Assembly (NCBI GenBank): GCA_937969125.1
Contig: CALBVA010000158.1
Location: 1 to 30,455 of the forward strand
Length of the DNA stretch: 30,455 nt
Direction of reading: 5' to 3'
Origin: an uncultured Verrucomicrobiales bacterium
GTDB taxonomy: Bacteria > Verrucomicrobiota > Verrucomicrobiia > Verrucomicrobiales > Akkermansiaceae
The position numbers and the translations under genes were made by a program. This document shows positions 6,902 through 15,796 of the stretch, in pieces; within the stretch, counting starts at the first letter, position 1; each line of letters opens with the position of its first letter. The notes below the pieces were generated by a model that had not been told where the DNA came from, searched no databases, and worked only from the letters and a program-made list of their open reading frames with translations.

Positions 6902-7524
6902 AGACCACCTCCTCCCGGTTTCGCGAAGCCCTGGACGACCTCGCCCACTGCATCCATGAAAGGCAGGAGGGACATTTTAGTATTGGCGGACGCTCCCTGA
7001 TAGTAAGCCTTGAATCCGTTCTTGATGACGAGCCTCAAGATCTCCGGGTCCTCTTCCTTCAGCCGTTCGAGAGCCTCGGCGCCCTTTCCATTCGTCATGT
7101 CCTGCACTGATTTTTCGACCATGCGCTCGCGCTCTTTCGGGTCCATTTTGTCAAAGGCCTCCATCAAGCGCTCGGCACTTTTGGTAAAGGTGAGATCAAC
7201 GAACTTCAATTTCTCCTCGCGGGTGAGCTTGAAGAACATATCGAAAACGCGCCCCCCCTCATCGAGTTCTTTTCGCTGGCGGAGATCGAGTCGATTGAGG
7301 ACGGAAGCGAGATCCTTGAGCCGGCTGCTGCGGGATTCTCGGAGGGCAGTCGGCATAGCCGAGGCTTTACGATCGGACCAGTCCTCGAATTCTCCTTCTT
7401 CTATAAGTTCTTCGACCTTGGCGGGGGTGGCTTTCTTCCCCCCGCTCCAAGACGTAATCCCCCAAACCACACCCCAGATCAGGGCGAGGATGACGACACC
7501 ACGGAGAAGGACTGATTTGTTCAT
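6898..7524 (-). CDS. Membrane-anchored hypothetical protein
   Basis: This 208-residue protein has one N-terminal hydrophobic segment (about residues 6-26, VLLRGVVILALIWGVVWGI) that should act as a signal anchor. A highly charged, probably helical body follows, ending in a short glycine run. I chose the ATG at 7522-7524 because the upstream in-frame start would add 12 polar residues ahead of a normal signal anchor. No family is recognised. Its stop overlaps the TTG start of the pseudopilin-like gene, so the two are translationally coupled, with the ABC ATPase and permease next. It may be a periplasmic partner of that exporter, but this rests only on gene order. Confidence 0.72.
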   Translation of the reverse strand: MNKSVLLRGVVILALIWGVVWGITSWSGGKKATPAKVEELIEEGEFEDWSDRKASAMPTALRESRSSRLKDLASVLNRLDLRQRKELDEGGRVFDMFFKLTREEKLKFVDLTFTKSAERLMEAFDKMDPKERERMVEKSVQDMTNGKGAEALERLKEEDPEILRLVIKNGFKAYYQGASANTKMSLLPFMDAVGEVVQGFAKPGGGGL

Positions 7525-7577
7525 CTGCTGCGAAACTAGTGCGGTTCGCAGGAGGCGCAAATTGATTCCCGGGTCTT

Positions 7578-9011
7578 TTATCTCCGACTCACAACACGCG
7601 GCACACTAGCATTACCAAAGGCACTCACCGAGCTGACAGCGATGGCATCCGGAGCACCAGCAAGGGTGACTGTGCGGCCCGGGGTGACTTTGACGAGTTG
7701 CCAGACTCGATTGTAACGGGCTTGTACGGCATACTTCGTACATCCTTTCACGGGCACCCAAGCCACGCTCACCCCAGCTCCAGAAATACGAGTAGTGATC
7801 TGCGGAGTGGGAGGCCGCGCCTTACTCAGCCAGGGCATGGGCGGGACGAGAGCGGGCTGCTGATAGAATTTTTTGACGAGTTCATTGCTAACGCCGCCGC
7901 GATTTTTCATGAGAGATTTCATACTCCAGAAGACGTGGCCGGGATAGTTTTTGCCGATGCTGCGGGAGTAGGAGACCTGATTTACAATCTCCCCTGCTCC
8001 GCGTCCGGGATCCTCGGTGGAGTTAATCCGAGCGCTGGCAATACCCGGCCAGACGGGGCGATTGCTCCCCTGCCCCCGCCACCAGGCGAGGAGGCGGGTG
8101 TAGCTTTGAGCACTGTTGATTCGCCAGTAAAGCTGGGGAGAGAGGTAGTCACACCAGCCGTTGCGGAGCCACTTTCGCGAGTCTGCGGCGAGGTGGTGGT
8201 AGGCATCGATCATGGCAGTGGTGCCCTGCGGAACACCGGGACGCCAGATACCGAAGGGACTGATGCCAATCCGCACCCAGGGTTTGCGCTTCTTAATGGA
8301 AGCATACATTTTCTGAACGAAGCCATCGACGGCACGGCGGCGTTGCGCGGGGGTCTTACCGTCAGGGAAGACCTGTTTGGCGCGGCGCTGTTTATCGACG
8401 TCGGGATAGGGGTAGAAGTAGTCATCTATGTGAACGCCATCAATGGGGTAGCGATTGACCACATCCATGATGACATCAAGCGCACGCTTTTGGGTGAAGG
8501 AGCTGGAGGGATCCATCCAGCGGTAGGTCTTGAAGTCGCGAATAATCGAGGGGTGGGTCCGGGTGACGTGGTTCCGCGCGGTGGGGATTTTATTGTTGGG
8601 AAGAGCGCGAAAAGGATTAAACCAAGCATGCACCTCGATGCTGCGGGCGTGGGCTTCGCGGATACAGAAGGCAAGTGGATCGTAACCCGGCGAGCGTCCC
8701 TGGGTGCCGCTGACCCAGTGGCTCCAGGGCTCGTATTTCGAAGCGTAAACGGCATCGGCATTGGGGCGGACTTGAAAAATGATGGCATTCATTTTCATGG
8801 AAGCCGCGCGGTCCAGGATGGCGCGGAGTTCGGCCTGTTGGGCGGCGACAGAGAGCCCCTTTCGCGTGGGCCAATCGATGTTATATACACAGGCGACCCA
8901 GGCGGCTCGGAATTCACGTGGGATGCCGGGAACTTTTTCGCGGCTGGGAGCGTAAGACTGGGCCAAGGCAAGGCCTGATAGAATGAGGGAGAGGAGGAAA
9001 GCCTTTAACAT
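7578..9011 (-). CDS. Secreted GHL10-like glycoside hydrolase (DUF187 type)
   Basis: This 477-residue protein begins with a signal peptide (MLKAFLLSLILSGLALAQS). A TIM-barrel domain of the glycosyl hydrolase-like 10 family, about residues 35-345, follows. Typical family segments are FRAAWVACVYNIDWP, FQVRPNADAVY, VHAWFNPFRA and DGVHIDDYFYPYP, the last carrying acidic residues likely to be catalytic. A C-terminal segment of about 90 residues resembles a fibronectin-type III fold. The start at 9009-9011 was chosen to give a clean signal peptide; an in-frame ATG 12 codons upstream would bury it. These enzymes act on cell-surface or environmental polysaccharide, some probably on peptidoglycan-related sugars; the substrate here is unknown. 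It lies 53 bases upstream of the membrane-anchored protein. Confidence 0.88.
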   Translation of the reverse strand: MLKAFLLSLILSGLALAQSYAPSREKVPGIPREFRAAWVACVYNIDWPTRKGLSVAAQQAELRAILDRAASMKMNAIIFQVRPNADAVYASKYEPWSHWVSGTQGRSPGYDPLAFCIREAHARSIEVHAWFNPFRALPNNKIPTARNHVTRTHPSIIRDFKTYRWMDPSSSFTQKRALDVIMDVVNRYPIDGVHIDDYFYPYPDVDKQRRAKQVFPDGKTPAQRRRAVDGFVQKMYASIKKRKPWVRIGISPFGIWRPGVPQGTTAMIDAYHHLAADSRKWLRNGWCDYLSPQLYWRINSAQSYTRLLAWWRGQGSNRPVWPGIASARINSTEDPGRGAGEIVNQVSYSRSIGKNYPGHVFWSMKSLMKNRGGVSNELVKKFYQQPALVPPMPWLSKARPPTPQITTRISGAGVSVAWVPVKGCTKYAVQARYNRVWQLVKVTPGRTVTLAGAPDAIAVSSVSAFGNASVPRVVSRR

Positions 9012-9094
9012 TTTACAAGAGAATGGAGCAGAGAAATGAAAGCTCAAGTCCGGAGGTTTGCGGAATAATGAGCCAGCCCTATTCTGCGGAATGA

Positions 9095-9182
9095 ATTCTC
9101 AAGGGCTGCACCTCGACCACGCTAGATACCTACTTCGAATTGAAGGAGGTCGCGCGTCTGGCCTATGCGAAGCCTTGAGAAT
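9095..9182. repeat. Inverted repeat in an intergenic gap
   Basis: Within the 216-base gap between the divergent GHL10-like and QueC-ATP-grasp genes, a perfect 10-base inverted repeat occurs: attctcaagg at 9095-9104 and ccttgagaat at 9173-9182. The arms are 68 bases apart. No tRNA, open frame or terminator is visible between the arms. It may be a regulatory or mobile-element remnant, or chance. Confidence 0.3.
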
Positions 9183-9227
9183 GGATTTGGTTTCAATGAT
9201 GCCCGTTGCGTGATTTAAGCTCCAGCC

Positions 9228-10721
9228 GTGCCACAGCTCGATCACATCCACGGCGGACCAGACCTCAATCTCGATGACCCGGCGGTCTTCCAAAAGTGGG
9301 CCGATGATCGTAATAGGGTCTCATTGGTCATGTTCAGCCCGGGCATCGATAGCACGAGCACGCTGGTGCGATTGCTGAAAGAGACAAGGCACCAGATTCT
9401 CGTGCATCATGTGCGCATTTTGACCGATGAGGGACGCCACCAACTGGAGGCAGAACAGACTCGCAAGATCATCGCAAAATGTCGGGAGCTTTATCGGGAT
9501 TTTCATTTTTCTGGATCCGGCATAGATCACCGGAATCTTCCGATCCCCGGGCCCGGTCACAATCTGATCGCAGTGGGTTTCGAGGCTGGAATTATCGCGA
9601 ACGCCAGCAAGGCGGGACGGGGGAAGATGATCGATGGCTGGACCATCGGAACCTGTCGCGAGGAAGGCCTGGATGAGGCGCGCATGCAGCTGGCGAAGTC
9701 TTGCTGTGCGGCCAATTGCCACCCACATCCGGCAGCACCGTTTTTCCTGCTCCCTATGGTAACGAAGAGGGAGGCGGCGGAATTAATCCCCCGTGAACTT
9801 CGCGACCTTTGCTCGAATTGCCGGCGACCGGTCAAAGAGAACGGCCAATTCATTGCCTGCGGAGACTGCCAGACCTGCCTTCACCTCATGGGAGTCGAGG
9901 AGCCGGTCCTCCTCCTCCACAATCCCAGCCTTCATCCTAGCGCGATCCGTCTCTACGATGAGGTCGCGGAGCGGCTGGTCGCGATGGGGCTGCGTGCCAA
10001 GACCTGCCATGGAGCCGCGACCTACGACTTCGCGTCCTTCGATACCCTCATCAGCAGACATATCGTCGCCCCTGAAACGAAAAGATGGAAGCGCACCCTC
10101 GCCGGGAATCCCCTGCCCCGCCCGGAGGAGATGGTGCTCCTTGCTGACAATAACCTCCCGGTGATGCAGTGGAGCCTCGCCGCGACAAAGGAGGAGGTCG
10201 CGGAACTCTTCAAGAGGTGGGATTGCGAACGGATCCTTCTTAAGAAATCCCATACTTTCGGCGGCGAGGGCGTCTCAGTCTTCACCCGTGATCACCCGCT
10301 GGAGGAACTCAGCTGGGACTCCGAAATCGATATCTTCTGCGCCGAGGTAAACCCGGATGACGGTGATATTTATAAAGCAGAACTCTTCAACGGTGAAATC
10401 ATCATCACCTGGCGCAGCATGGCCTCACCGCTTCGCGAAATCGCAAACTCCCCGTACTTGAATAAGATCAAGGGCGCCTATGGTGAGAGGGAACTCATTG
10501 ACTTCCCACCGGATCTCACTGCAAAACTGGAGGTGCTCAGCCGCGACCTGACAGCGCGGGGCATCAGCTACGTCAGCGTGGACTTCATGAAGGATCCCAC
10601 AGGCACCTTGCGCGCGATTGAGATTAATCTTTCCATGATCGCGACTTGGTGGACGGTGCAATTTGAGGGAATGAAAGATCGCTTCGCCACAGCCATCGCA
10701 CATTGGCTGAGCGATGAGTGA
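9228..10721 (+). CDS. QueC-like PP-loop and ATP-grasp fusion protein
   Basis: This 497-residue protein joins two ATP-using domains. The N-terminal half (about 30-235) is a PP-loop domain: SLVMFSPGIDSTSTL is a variant of the SGGxDS adenylation loop. The cysteines in LCSNCRRP and ACGDCQTC match the zinc-binding CxxC...CGxCxxC region of 7-cyano-7-deazaguanine synthase (QueC). The C-terminal half (about 300-497) looks like an ATP-grasp ligase, with ILLKKSHTFGGEGVSVF as the nucleotide-binding loop, AEVNPDDGDIYKAELFNGE, and an AIEIN metal-binding strand near the end. The start is GTG at 9228, the first possible codon after an in-frame TAA at 9216; no ribosome site is visible. QueC turns a carboxylate into a nitrile; an ATP-grasp domain usually forms an amide-type bond. 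Substrate is unknown. It is not in an obvious operon. Confidence 0.82.
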   Translation: MPQLDHIHGGPDLNLDDPAVFQKWADDRNRVSLVMFSPGIDSTSTLVRLLKETRHQILVHHVRILTDEGRHQLEAEQTRKIIAKCRELYRDFHFSGSGIDHRNLPIPGPGHNLIAVGFEAGIIANASKAGRGKMIDGWTIGTCREEGLDEARMQLAKSCCAANCHPHPAAPFFLLPMVTKREAAELIPRELRDLCSNCRRPVKENGQFIACGDCQTCLHLMGVEEPVLLLHNPSLHPSAIRLYDEVAERLVAMGLRAKTCHGAATYDFASFDTLISRHIVAPETKRWKRTLAGNPLPRPEEMVLLADNNLPVMQWSLAATKEEVAELFKRWDCERILLKKSHTFGGEGVSVFTRDHPLEELSWDSEIDIFCAEVNPDDGDIYKAELFNGEIIITWRSMASPLREIANSPYLNKIKGAYGERELIDFPPDLTAKLEVLSRDLTARGISYVSVDFMKDPTGTLRAIEINLSMIATWWTVQFEGMKDRFATAIAHWLSDE

Positions 10722-10916
10722 GTGATCCGAGCGCAATGCGAGCCATCTCTGTATTCGTTCTTGCTTATTTATAGGGCTTCCCTACTGGCTTTTTGCACGC
10801 GGGAGTTCTTCCTGCGTTTCCCTTTTCCATTTCAGGTCGACGAGAGACTGGTTCCGGGTTTTCAAAAAAACACCTCGTCGAGACCTCCGCCGGACACCCT
10901 CTGGCTCCGAAAAAAC

Positions 10917-12281
10917 ATGACCCCGACCTCATTTGAGGAGATCGCACTTGCGGCTCCCATCCAGCGTGCCCTGAAAGAACAGGACTATCACACTCCCTCG
11001 CCGATTCAGGCTCAATCGATCCCCACTCTCTTAAAAGGGCAGGATCTCCTGGGCATCGCACAGACCGGCACCGGTAAGACAGCTGCCTTCTCCCTCCCGA
11101 TCCTTAATGCTCTATACGAGGACAATTACCGCCCGCAACGCCGCTCCTGCCGCGTCCTGGTCCTGACTCCCACACGGGAGCTGGCGACCCAGATCTCCGC
11201 TAGCTTCGAGACCTACGGACGCCACATCCGTTTTTCCAAGACGCTCATTTTCGGAGGAGTAGGCAAGAACCCGCAGATTAACGCGATGCGCCCTGGAGTC
11301 GACGTGCTGGTGGCCTGCCCCGGTCGCCTGCTCGATCACATGGACCAAGGTGATGTCGATCTTTCCGGCGTGGAGTTCTTCGTCCTCGATGAAGTCGACC
11401 GCATGCTGGACATGGGATTCCTTCGCGATGTCAAACGCATCATCGCGGCTCTCCCCCGAAAGCGCCAGTCGCTCTTCTTCTCGGCCACCCTCTCTCCGGC
11501 AATCGATCAGCTCGCCCGGAGCATCCTGCATAATCCCACCTCAGTTAGCATCGCGCCGGAAAAGACAACTGCCGAGAAAGTCGCGCAGTCGGTTTGTTTC
11601 ATTGATCGCGAGGATAAGCGTGACCTGCTCGCCCTGCACCTGGAGGAGGAGGCCAACAAGGGCCTTACCATCGTTTTCTCACGGACGAAGCATGGTGCGG
11701 ATAAACTCTGCCGCTGGATCAAGGCCTCCGGATTTGATGCCGAAGCGATCCATGGTAATCGCTCCCAACCTCAACGCGACCGCACGCTGACCCGCTTCAA
11801 GAAAGGGGATCTGCCCATCCTGGTTGCGACTGATGTGGCGGCCCGCGGGGTGGATGTGAAAGATGTCACCTTGGTAGTGAACTTCGATCTCCCAAATGAG
11901 GCCGAGTCCTACGTTCACCGAATCGGACGGACCGGTCGAGCCGGAGCAGCGGGGCATGCAGTGTCCTACTGCGCTCCGGAAGAGCACGAATTCTTCATGG
12001 ATGTGGAAAAGCTCATCCAGCAGAAGGTGCCGGTGGATTCTAATCACGCCTGGCATCACGAAAAACTGGCCGAGCTCCATGCACGTGGAATTAAATCACC
12101 CGAATCGACCCGCGATAATGGCGGCAAGAAAGGTGGCGGACGCCAAGGCAGAGGCGGACGTGGACGCGGCGGACAAGCACAAGGCCGCCAGGGTGGTGGT
12201 GGACGTCAACCAAGACGCACCGAAGGTGCCTCCAACTCGAGTGGTGGCGGTGGTGGAAATCGTCGTCGGAGACGGAGGTAG
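10917..12281 (+). CDS. DEAD-box-type RNA helicase with Gly/Arg-rich tail
   Basis: This 454-residue protein is an ATP-dependent RNA helicase of the RhlE-like type. The Q motif lies around Phe6-Gln31, Walker A is AQTGTGKT (48-55), then PTRELA (85-90), motif II DEVD (158-161) in place of DEAD, SAT in FFSATLS, VATDVAARGVDV, and HRIGRTGRAG. The last 75 or so residues are low-complexity and rich in glycine, arginine and glutamine, ending in a run of arginines, suited to RNA binding. The ATG at 10917 was chosen because the family starts just before the Q motif; the open frame upstream to 10722 lacks family resemblance. The 195 bases before the start could be a long untranslated leader, as cold-regulated helicases often have, but nothing specific is seen. 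Confidence 0.95.
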   Translation: MTPTSFEEIALAAPIQRALKEQDYHTPSPIQAQSIPTLLKGQDLLGIAQTGTGKTAAFSLPILNALYEDNYRPQRRSCRVLVLTPTRELATQISASFETYGRHIRFSKTLIFGGVGKNPQINAMRPGVDVLVACPGRLLDHMDQGDVDLSGVEFFVLDEVDRMLDMGFLRDVKRIIAALPRKRQSLFFSATLSPAIDQLARSILHNPTSVSIAPEKTTAEKVAQSVCFIDREDKRDLLALHLEEEANKGLTIVFSRTKHGADKLCRWIKASGFDAEAIHGNRSQPQRDRTLTRFKKGDLPILVATDVAARGVDVKDVTLVVNFDLPNEAESYVHRIGRTGRAGAAGHAVSYCAPEEHEFFMDVEKLIQQKVPVDSNHAWHHEKLAELHARGIKSPESTRDNGGKKGGGRQGRGGRGRGGQAQGRQGGGGRQPRRTEGASNSSGGGGGNRRRRRR

Positions 12282-12457
12282 ATTGATTCGGAAAGAAGGC
12301 GACATGGGGGCTGCGGAATTGGCGATTGGCTTTAAGCAGATTTTCCTCGTTCCCTCACAGACAATCGTCCGGAGCTAGCACGAACATCTTTACCCTTTCG
12401 TTCTTAACCGAAGAGTCGAAACTGTCGGCGGAGTCAATCCTCCCCTCTTCCCTCTTC

Positions 12458-14275
12458 ATGGCCCGCATTATTCCTCTCGCTCTATTCCTCTGCTTCCCGG
12501 CTTGGGGTGAGCTTGCGATTGAGGTGGAATTGCAGCGGAAAGCCTGCTTTGAGAATTCCGGGAGAGATTTCGGCCCGGTCTTTTCCGGGACCACGGCCAC
12601 GACAACCTTTCAGTGGTATCGAGGCGAAAGTGGCGATGTGAGGGAGCCAATTTCCGGAGCGACCTCGGCGCGGATTTCCTCCGCTGACCTCTTGCCAGAC
12701 GAGAAGGTCTGGGTGCGGGCTCGCGATGGCGATGAGTCGATCGATTCAATAGCGGTAGCCTTCGCGATTTTACGAAGCGCACCTTTGCAGATCGATCTTC
12801 TGAGTCGGGACGCGATCACTGGAAACTGGAATGACTCGACCAGCTCTCACCTCGCCGAAGATGGCAGCGTGGCCTTATTCGGAGCACCAGCGGCGAACAA
12901 TCTCAATTTCATTTTTGAGCTTCCCTCGAAGGATCGCAGGCCACTTCTCGACTTCGGGATGCCGGTCAACGGGGCGGCGCGGGATATCTCCAATGATGGC
13001 CGTTTCCTGCTCTTCGACCACCCGGAGATTTTCGATGCTATGGAGGACGAATGGCTGCCACTTTTTACCGGAGAGGGAGCCATTCCCAATGCTCCCAACC
13101 CACTCTCAGTCGAGCAGATTTCATCAGGTGGTCGGTATCTCTTAATCCGGACCCTACAAGGAAACCTCATCACAAATGACCTCAATGGAAAGGTCGACCT
13201 CTTCCTTCACGATCGTCAGACCGAAACCTTCGCAGGGTTGACGCGCTTCGCAGACGGCAGTGGAAATGCGCAAGCCGACGTGACCCACAAAGCAGAGATT
13301 AGCGGAGAAAATTGGGTTTTCTTCAGCCACTTTTTTACCGACCCACTGGTGCCTGACGAGACGGGAAATCTTTACATCCACGATATCAGCAAGGGATCGC
13401 TCGGGGTGCTCAATCCAGTAAAGGGAAAGGGTGGCCACGCCCGTTTTCTGGACGCCAGCAGTAACGGACGCTTCGTTCTCTTCTTCTGGAATCTCGCCAT
13501 CAGTGCCCTCCGCGAGGAGGAACCTGTGATCCCAGAAAACCCGCAACAGATTCTTTACGTTTATGATCGCGAGGAGGATTCCCTCAGCCGAGTAGGACTT
13601 CCCTTCCCCGCCGGCTTCACACGGGAGCATACTATCAGCGATGATGGCAAAGCGGTGAGCTTCATCCACTGGGGTGGGAATCTCAATGAACCCTATCTCG
13701 CTCGCAAGATCAGCGGCGAGGATCTCTGGGCAGCACGGCGGCTCATTCCCCTGCCTCTTACCAGCCGCGACACCACCCTGTTACAGATGAGTGACAATGG
13801 CTCCCGCTTTCTTTTTGGGAGTCGTTATTGGTCGGAACTGACTCCGCAGTATGCCACGGGGAGTCCGACTGATTTGGTAAGCTCGAACGTGATGTTTATT
13901 GATGAGTTCGTCGTCACACGACTTCCAACTTTTGAAAGCTGGGCGGAGCGATTGCCGGTCGAACAGCGAGACGAGCAGGCCGATCCGGACAGGGACGGGA
14001 TTACCAATTTTATGGAGTATCTCGCGGGACGCTCGCCGACGCAGGCGGACGGCGAGCTTGTCAAGATCAGCTCATCTGGCGTGGCGAAGTATCAGGAACG
14101 GGTCCAGGCAAACATGAGCTTTATTCCGGAGGTCAGCGACTCACTCACCGCAGACAGCTGGGTAACTGTGCCGGAGGAGAACCTCGCTCGCTCGACGGCA
14201 CGGGATGGCTTTCGTGAAATTACGGTGACGATGCCGCCTGGTAACACACGATTTTTCAGGCTTCGCTTACCTTAA
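12458..14275 (+). CDS. Secreted Ig-like / beta-propeller protein
   Basis: This 605-residue protein starts with a signal peptide (MARIIPLALFLCFPAWG). An Ig-like region (to about residue 110) follows, with FQWYRGESGDV and a VWVRARDGD strand, as in many Verrucomicrobiota surface proteins. The middle carries four or more repeats of the PD40/TolB propeller type, seen as DISNDGRFLLF, ISSGGRYLLIR, DASSNGRFVLFF and ISDDGKAVSFI. Near residue 510 a DPDRDGITNFMEYLAG segment resembles a thrombospondin type 3 or calcium-binding repeat, and the last strand ends in FFRLRL, a common ending in such proteins. An extracellular binding or structural role is likely; no catalytic site is visible. The start was set at the signal-peptide methionine. 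The stop overlaps the convergent channel gene by four bases. Confidence 0.82.
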   Translation: MARIIPLALFLCFPAWGELAIEVELQRKACFENSGRDFGPVFSGTTATTTFQWYRGESGDVREPISGATSARISSADLLPDEKVWVRARDGDESIDSIAVAFAILRSAPLQIDLLSRDAITGNWNDSTSSHLAEDGSVALFGAPAANNLNFIFELPSKDRRPLLDFGMPVNGAARDISNDGRFLLFDHPEIFDAMEDEWLPLFTGEGAIPNAPNPLSVEQISSGGRYLLIRTLQGNLITNDLNGKVDLFLHDRQTETFAGLTRFADGSGNAQADVTHKAEISGENWVFFSHFFTDPLVPDETGNLYIHDISKGSLGVLNPVKGKGGHARFLDASSNGRFVLFFWNLAISALREEEPVIPENPQQILYVYDREEDSLSRVGLPFPAGFTREHTISDDGKAVSFIHWGGNLNEPYLARKISGEDLWAARRLIPLPLTSRDTTLLQMSDNGSRFLFGSRYWSELTPQYATGSPTDLVSSNVMFIDEFVVTRLPTFESWAERLPVEQRDEQADPDRDGITNFMEYLAGRSPTQADGELVKISSSGVAKYQERVQANMSFIPEVSDSLTADSWVTVPEENLARSTARDGFREITVTMPPGNTRFFRLRLP

Positions 14276-15558
14276 TCCTTTGTCTCCTCCTCTTCGAGAA
14301 GGTTACTCTCACGGTCAGCAGCACAAGCCTGAGCCACTTGTCTATCGAGCGAAAGATCCGGCGAGGTATCCAGTTCATAGCGGGGCTCATTGTCAGGCAC
14401 CTGGCGGGACTCCCCCTCCTTTGCCTGGTGCATGACGACACGGTAGATGGGCTCCGACATCTCAATATCGTTATCATCGAAGGTGTCCTTCACGATGCGG
14501 ATGGCCTCGCTCTTGGTTTTCATGAAATCACTTTTTCGCTGATCGATCCATCCGAAGAAACGCATATTGACCGAGCTGTCGCCGAGGTTATCAATGACAA
14601 CCGAGGGCGCGGGGTCATCGAGCACACTCTTCAAGCCATCCAGGGTGTCGAGACCGAGCTGCCGGACACGTGCGAGATCAAGCTCGGCGGAAACTCCGAT
14701 GGTGAAGTCAAATCTCCGCAGCGGATTGCGGGAGAAATTGGTCAGCGGCGACGTCATGATCAGGCTGTTGGGGAGGCGGAGGTGATTCCCATCAAAGGTC
14801 ATCAGCACGGTATCGCGGGAGGTCAGCCGCATTACCTTGCCCTGGAAGCCCTGGATCTCGACGGCATCTCCGGTGGAGAAGGGATTCCTGAGACTGAGTA
14901 AAATACCGGCGAGGTAGTTCTCTACGATATTGCGGAAGGCGAAGCCGAGGGCGATACCCGCGACCCCGGCAATTCCGAGGATGGCCGCCACGATGGCGGT
15001 GGCATCAAGAATCTCCAGCGCGATGAAAATGCCGATACCCAATACCAAAAGCCGCAACGCACGACCGAGGAGATCACCGGCCAGTTCATTCATGCCAAAG
15101 CGGCGGAAGACCCTGCGACGCTTCTTCAAGCCGGTTCCGATAAACCACGCGAGGGCGACAATCAGGATAGCGATGCCGATCAGGGGCAGCTTCCGGATCG
15201 TAGTCGTTCCCAGCTCGCGGGCTTTATTGATGGCCGGTTGCAATCGGGAGCCGACCTCCAGATTTTCCTCCATGCGGTCCAGCACGTAAATCACGCCTTC
15301 CGTTTTCCGGGCGAGCCCAAGGGCCTCCTCAGAAGCCTCCGAAGTAGGTGCGCTGCCAGACAAGGTCACCACTCCGGAATTCGAGCTGACTTCTAGCTCC
15401 TGGAGTTCATCGATCTGCTCGAAGATTCCATTGAGGCGCTCCTCGATTTTTTCATCCGCCGTGAGCTTCGGATTTTCAATCGCGATGGCATCCTTCTGGG
15501 CCAGAACAGGGGCAGCCAGCATGAGTATGGTCATCTGGAGTAGGAGGAAAAATCTCAT
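14272..15558 (-). CDS. BON-domain mechanosensitive channel (MscS family)
   Basis: This 428-residue protein has a signal peptide (MRFFLLLQMTILMLAAPVLAQ) and a BON-like domain at about residues 30-100 (EVSSNSGVVTLSGSAPTSEA is its core). Transmembrane helices follow near 127-144 and 165-185, and then the pore helix with the glycine/alanine-rich pattern IVAAILGIAGVAGIALGFAF. The MscS beta domain follows (GFQGKVMRLTSRDTVL, LRLPNSLIM), then the alpha/beta cytoplasmic part and a polar tail. Such channels open under membrane tension and release solutes during osmotic downshock. The exported BON domain in front could bind envelope components. The ATG at 15556-15558 gives a clean signal peptide. The gene is convergent with the propeller protein and ends in a shared TTAA at 14272-14275. 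Confidence 0.92.
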   Translation of the reverse strand: MRFFLLLQMTILMLAAPVLAQKDAIAIENPKLTADEKIEERLNGIFEQIDELQELEVSSNSGVVTLSGSAPTSEASEEALGLARKTEGVIYVLDRMEENLEVGSRLQPAINKARELGTTTIRKLPLIGIAILIVALAWFIGTGLKKRRRVFRRFGMNELAGDLLGRALRLLVLGIGIFIALEILDATAIVAAILGIAGVAGIALGFAFRNIVENYLAGILLSLRNPFSTGDAVEIQGFQGKVMRLTSRDTVLMTFDGNHLRLPNSLIMTSPLTNFSRNPLRRFDFTIGVSAELDLARVRQLGLDTLDGLKSVLDDPAPSVVIDNLGDSSVNMRFFGWIDQRKSDFMKTKSEAIRIVKDTFDDNDIEMSEPIYRVVMHQAKEGESRQVPDNEPRYELDTSPDLSLDRQVAQACAADRESNLLEEEETKD

Positions 15559-15696
15559 GTGCGGATGATTCCGTAAAAATCCAATCGCACAAGAGGCAAC
15601 CTGAAAGCCATTTGCAGAGAACCTGATGAAGGAGAAATTCATAAATCTGAAACAAGTGGCTGGCCAAGGAATGCCCGCCTTCGTAAAAAGAAGGCC

Positions 15697-15768
15697 ATGA
15701 TCCGTTCAATCGTTACCCTCGCCGCTCTCGCCATCACCGCTCTTCTTTCCTCCTGCTGCTGCTTCTAA
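15697..15768 (+). CDS. Tiny putative lipoprotein, 23 residues
   Basis: A 23-codon frame encodes a classic lipoprotein signal with hydrophobic core and lipobox LLSSC, then two more cysteines, a phenylalanine and a TAA stop. If real, the mature product is only four residues including the acylated cysteine. A weak AAGAAGG stretch lies immediately before the ATG. It sits between the MscS channel gene (divergent) and the deiodinase-like gene. It resembles the very short entericidin-like or small lipoprotein genes found in many bacteria. The coding case rests on the intact signal sequence, so it remains tentative. Confidence 0.5.
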   Translation: MIRSIVTLAALAITALLSSCCCF

Positions 15769-15796
15769 GCGTAGATACTAGGCTTACCCGGACTCC

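Noticed and set aside
7698..8978. Long plus-strand frame of 426 codons
   Set aside because: It is antisense to the GHL10-like gene, whose family motifs and signal peptide are clear; high G+C keeps the opposite frame open.
9012..9227. Possible tRNA or small gene in the gap
   Set aside because: No cloverleaf or CCA end could be found; only the inverted repeat stands out.
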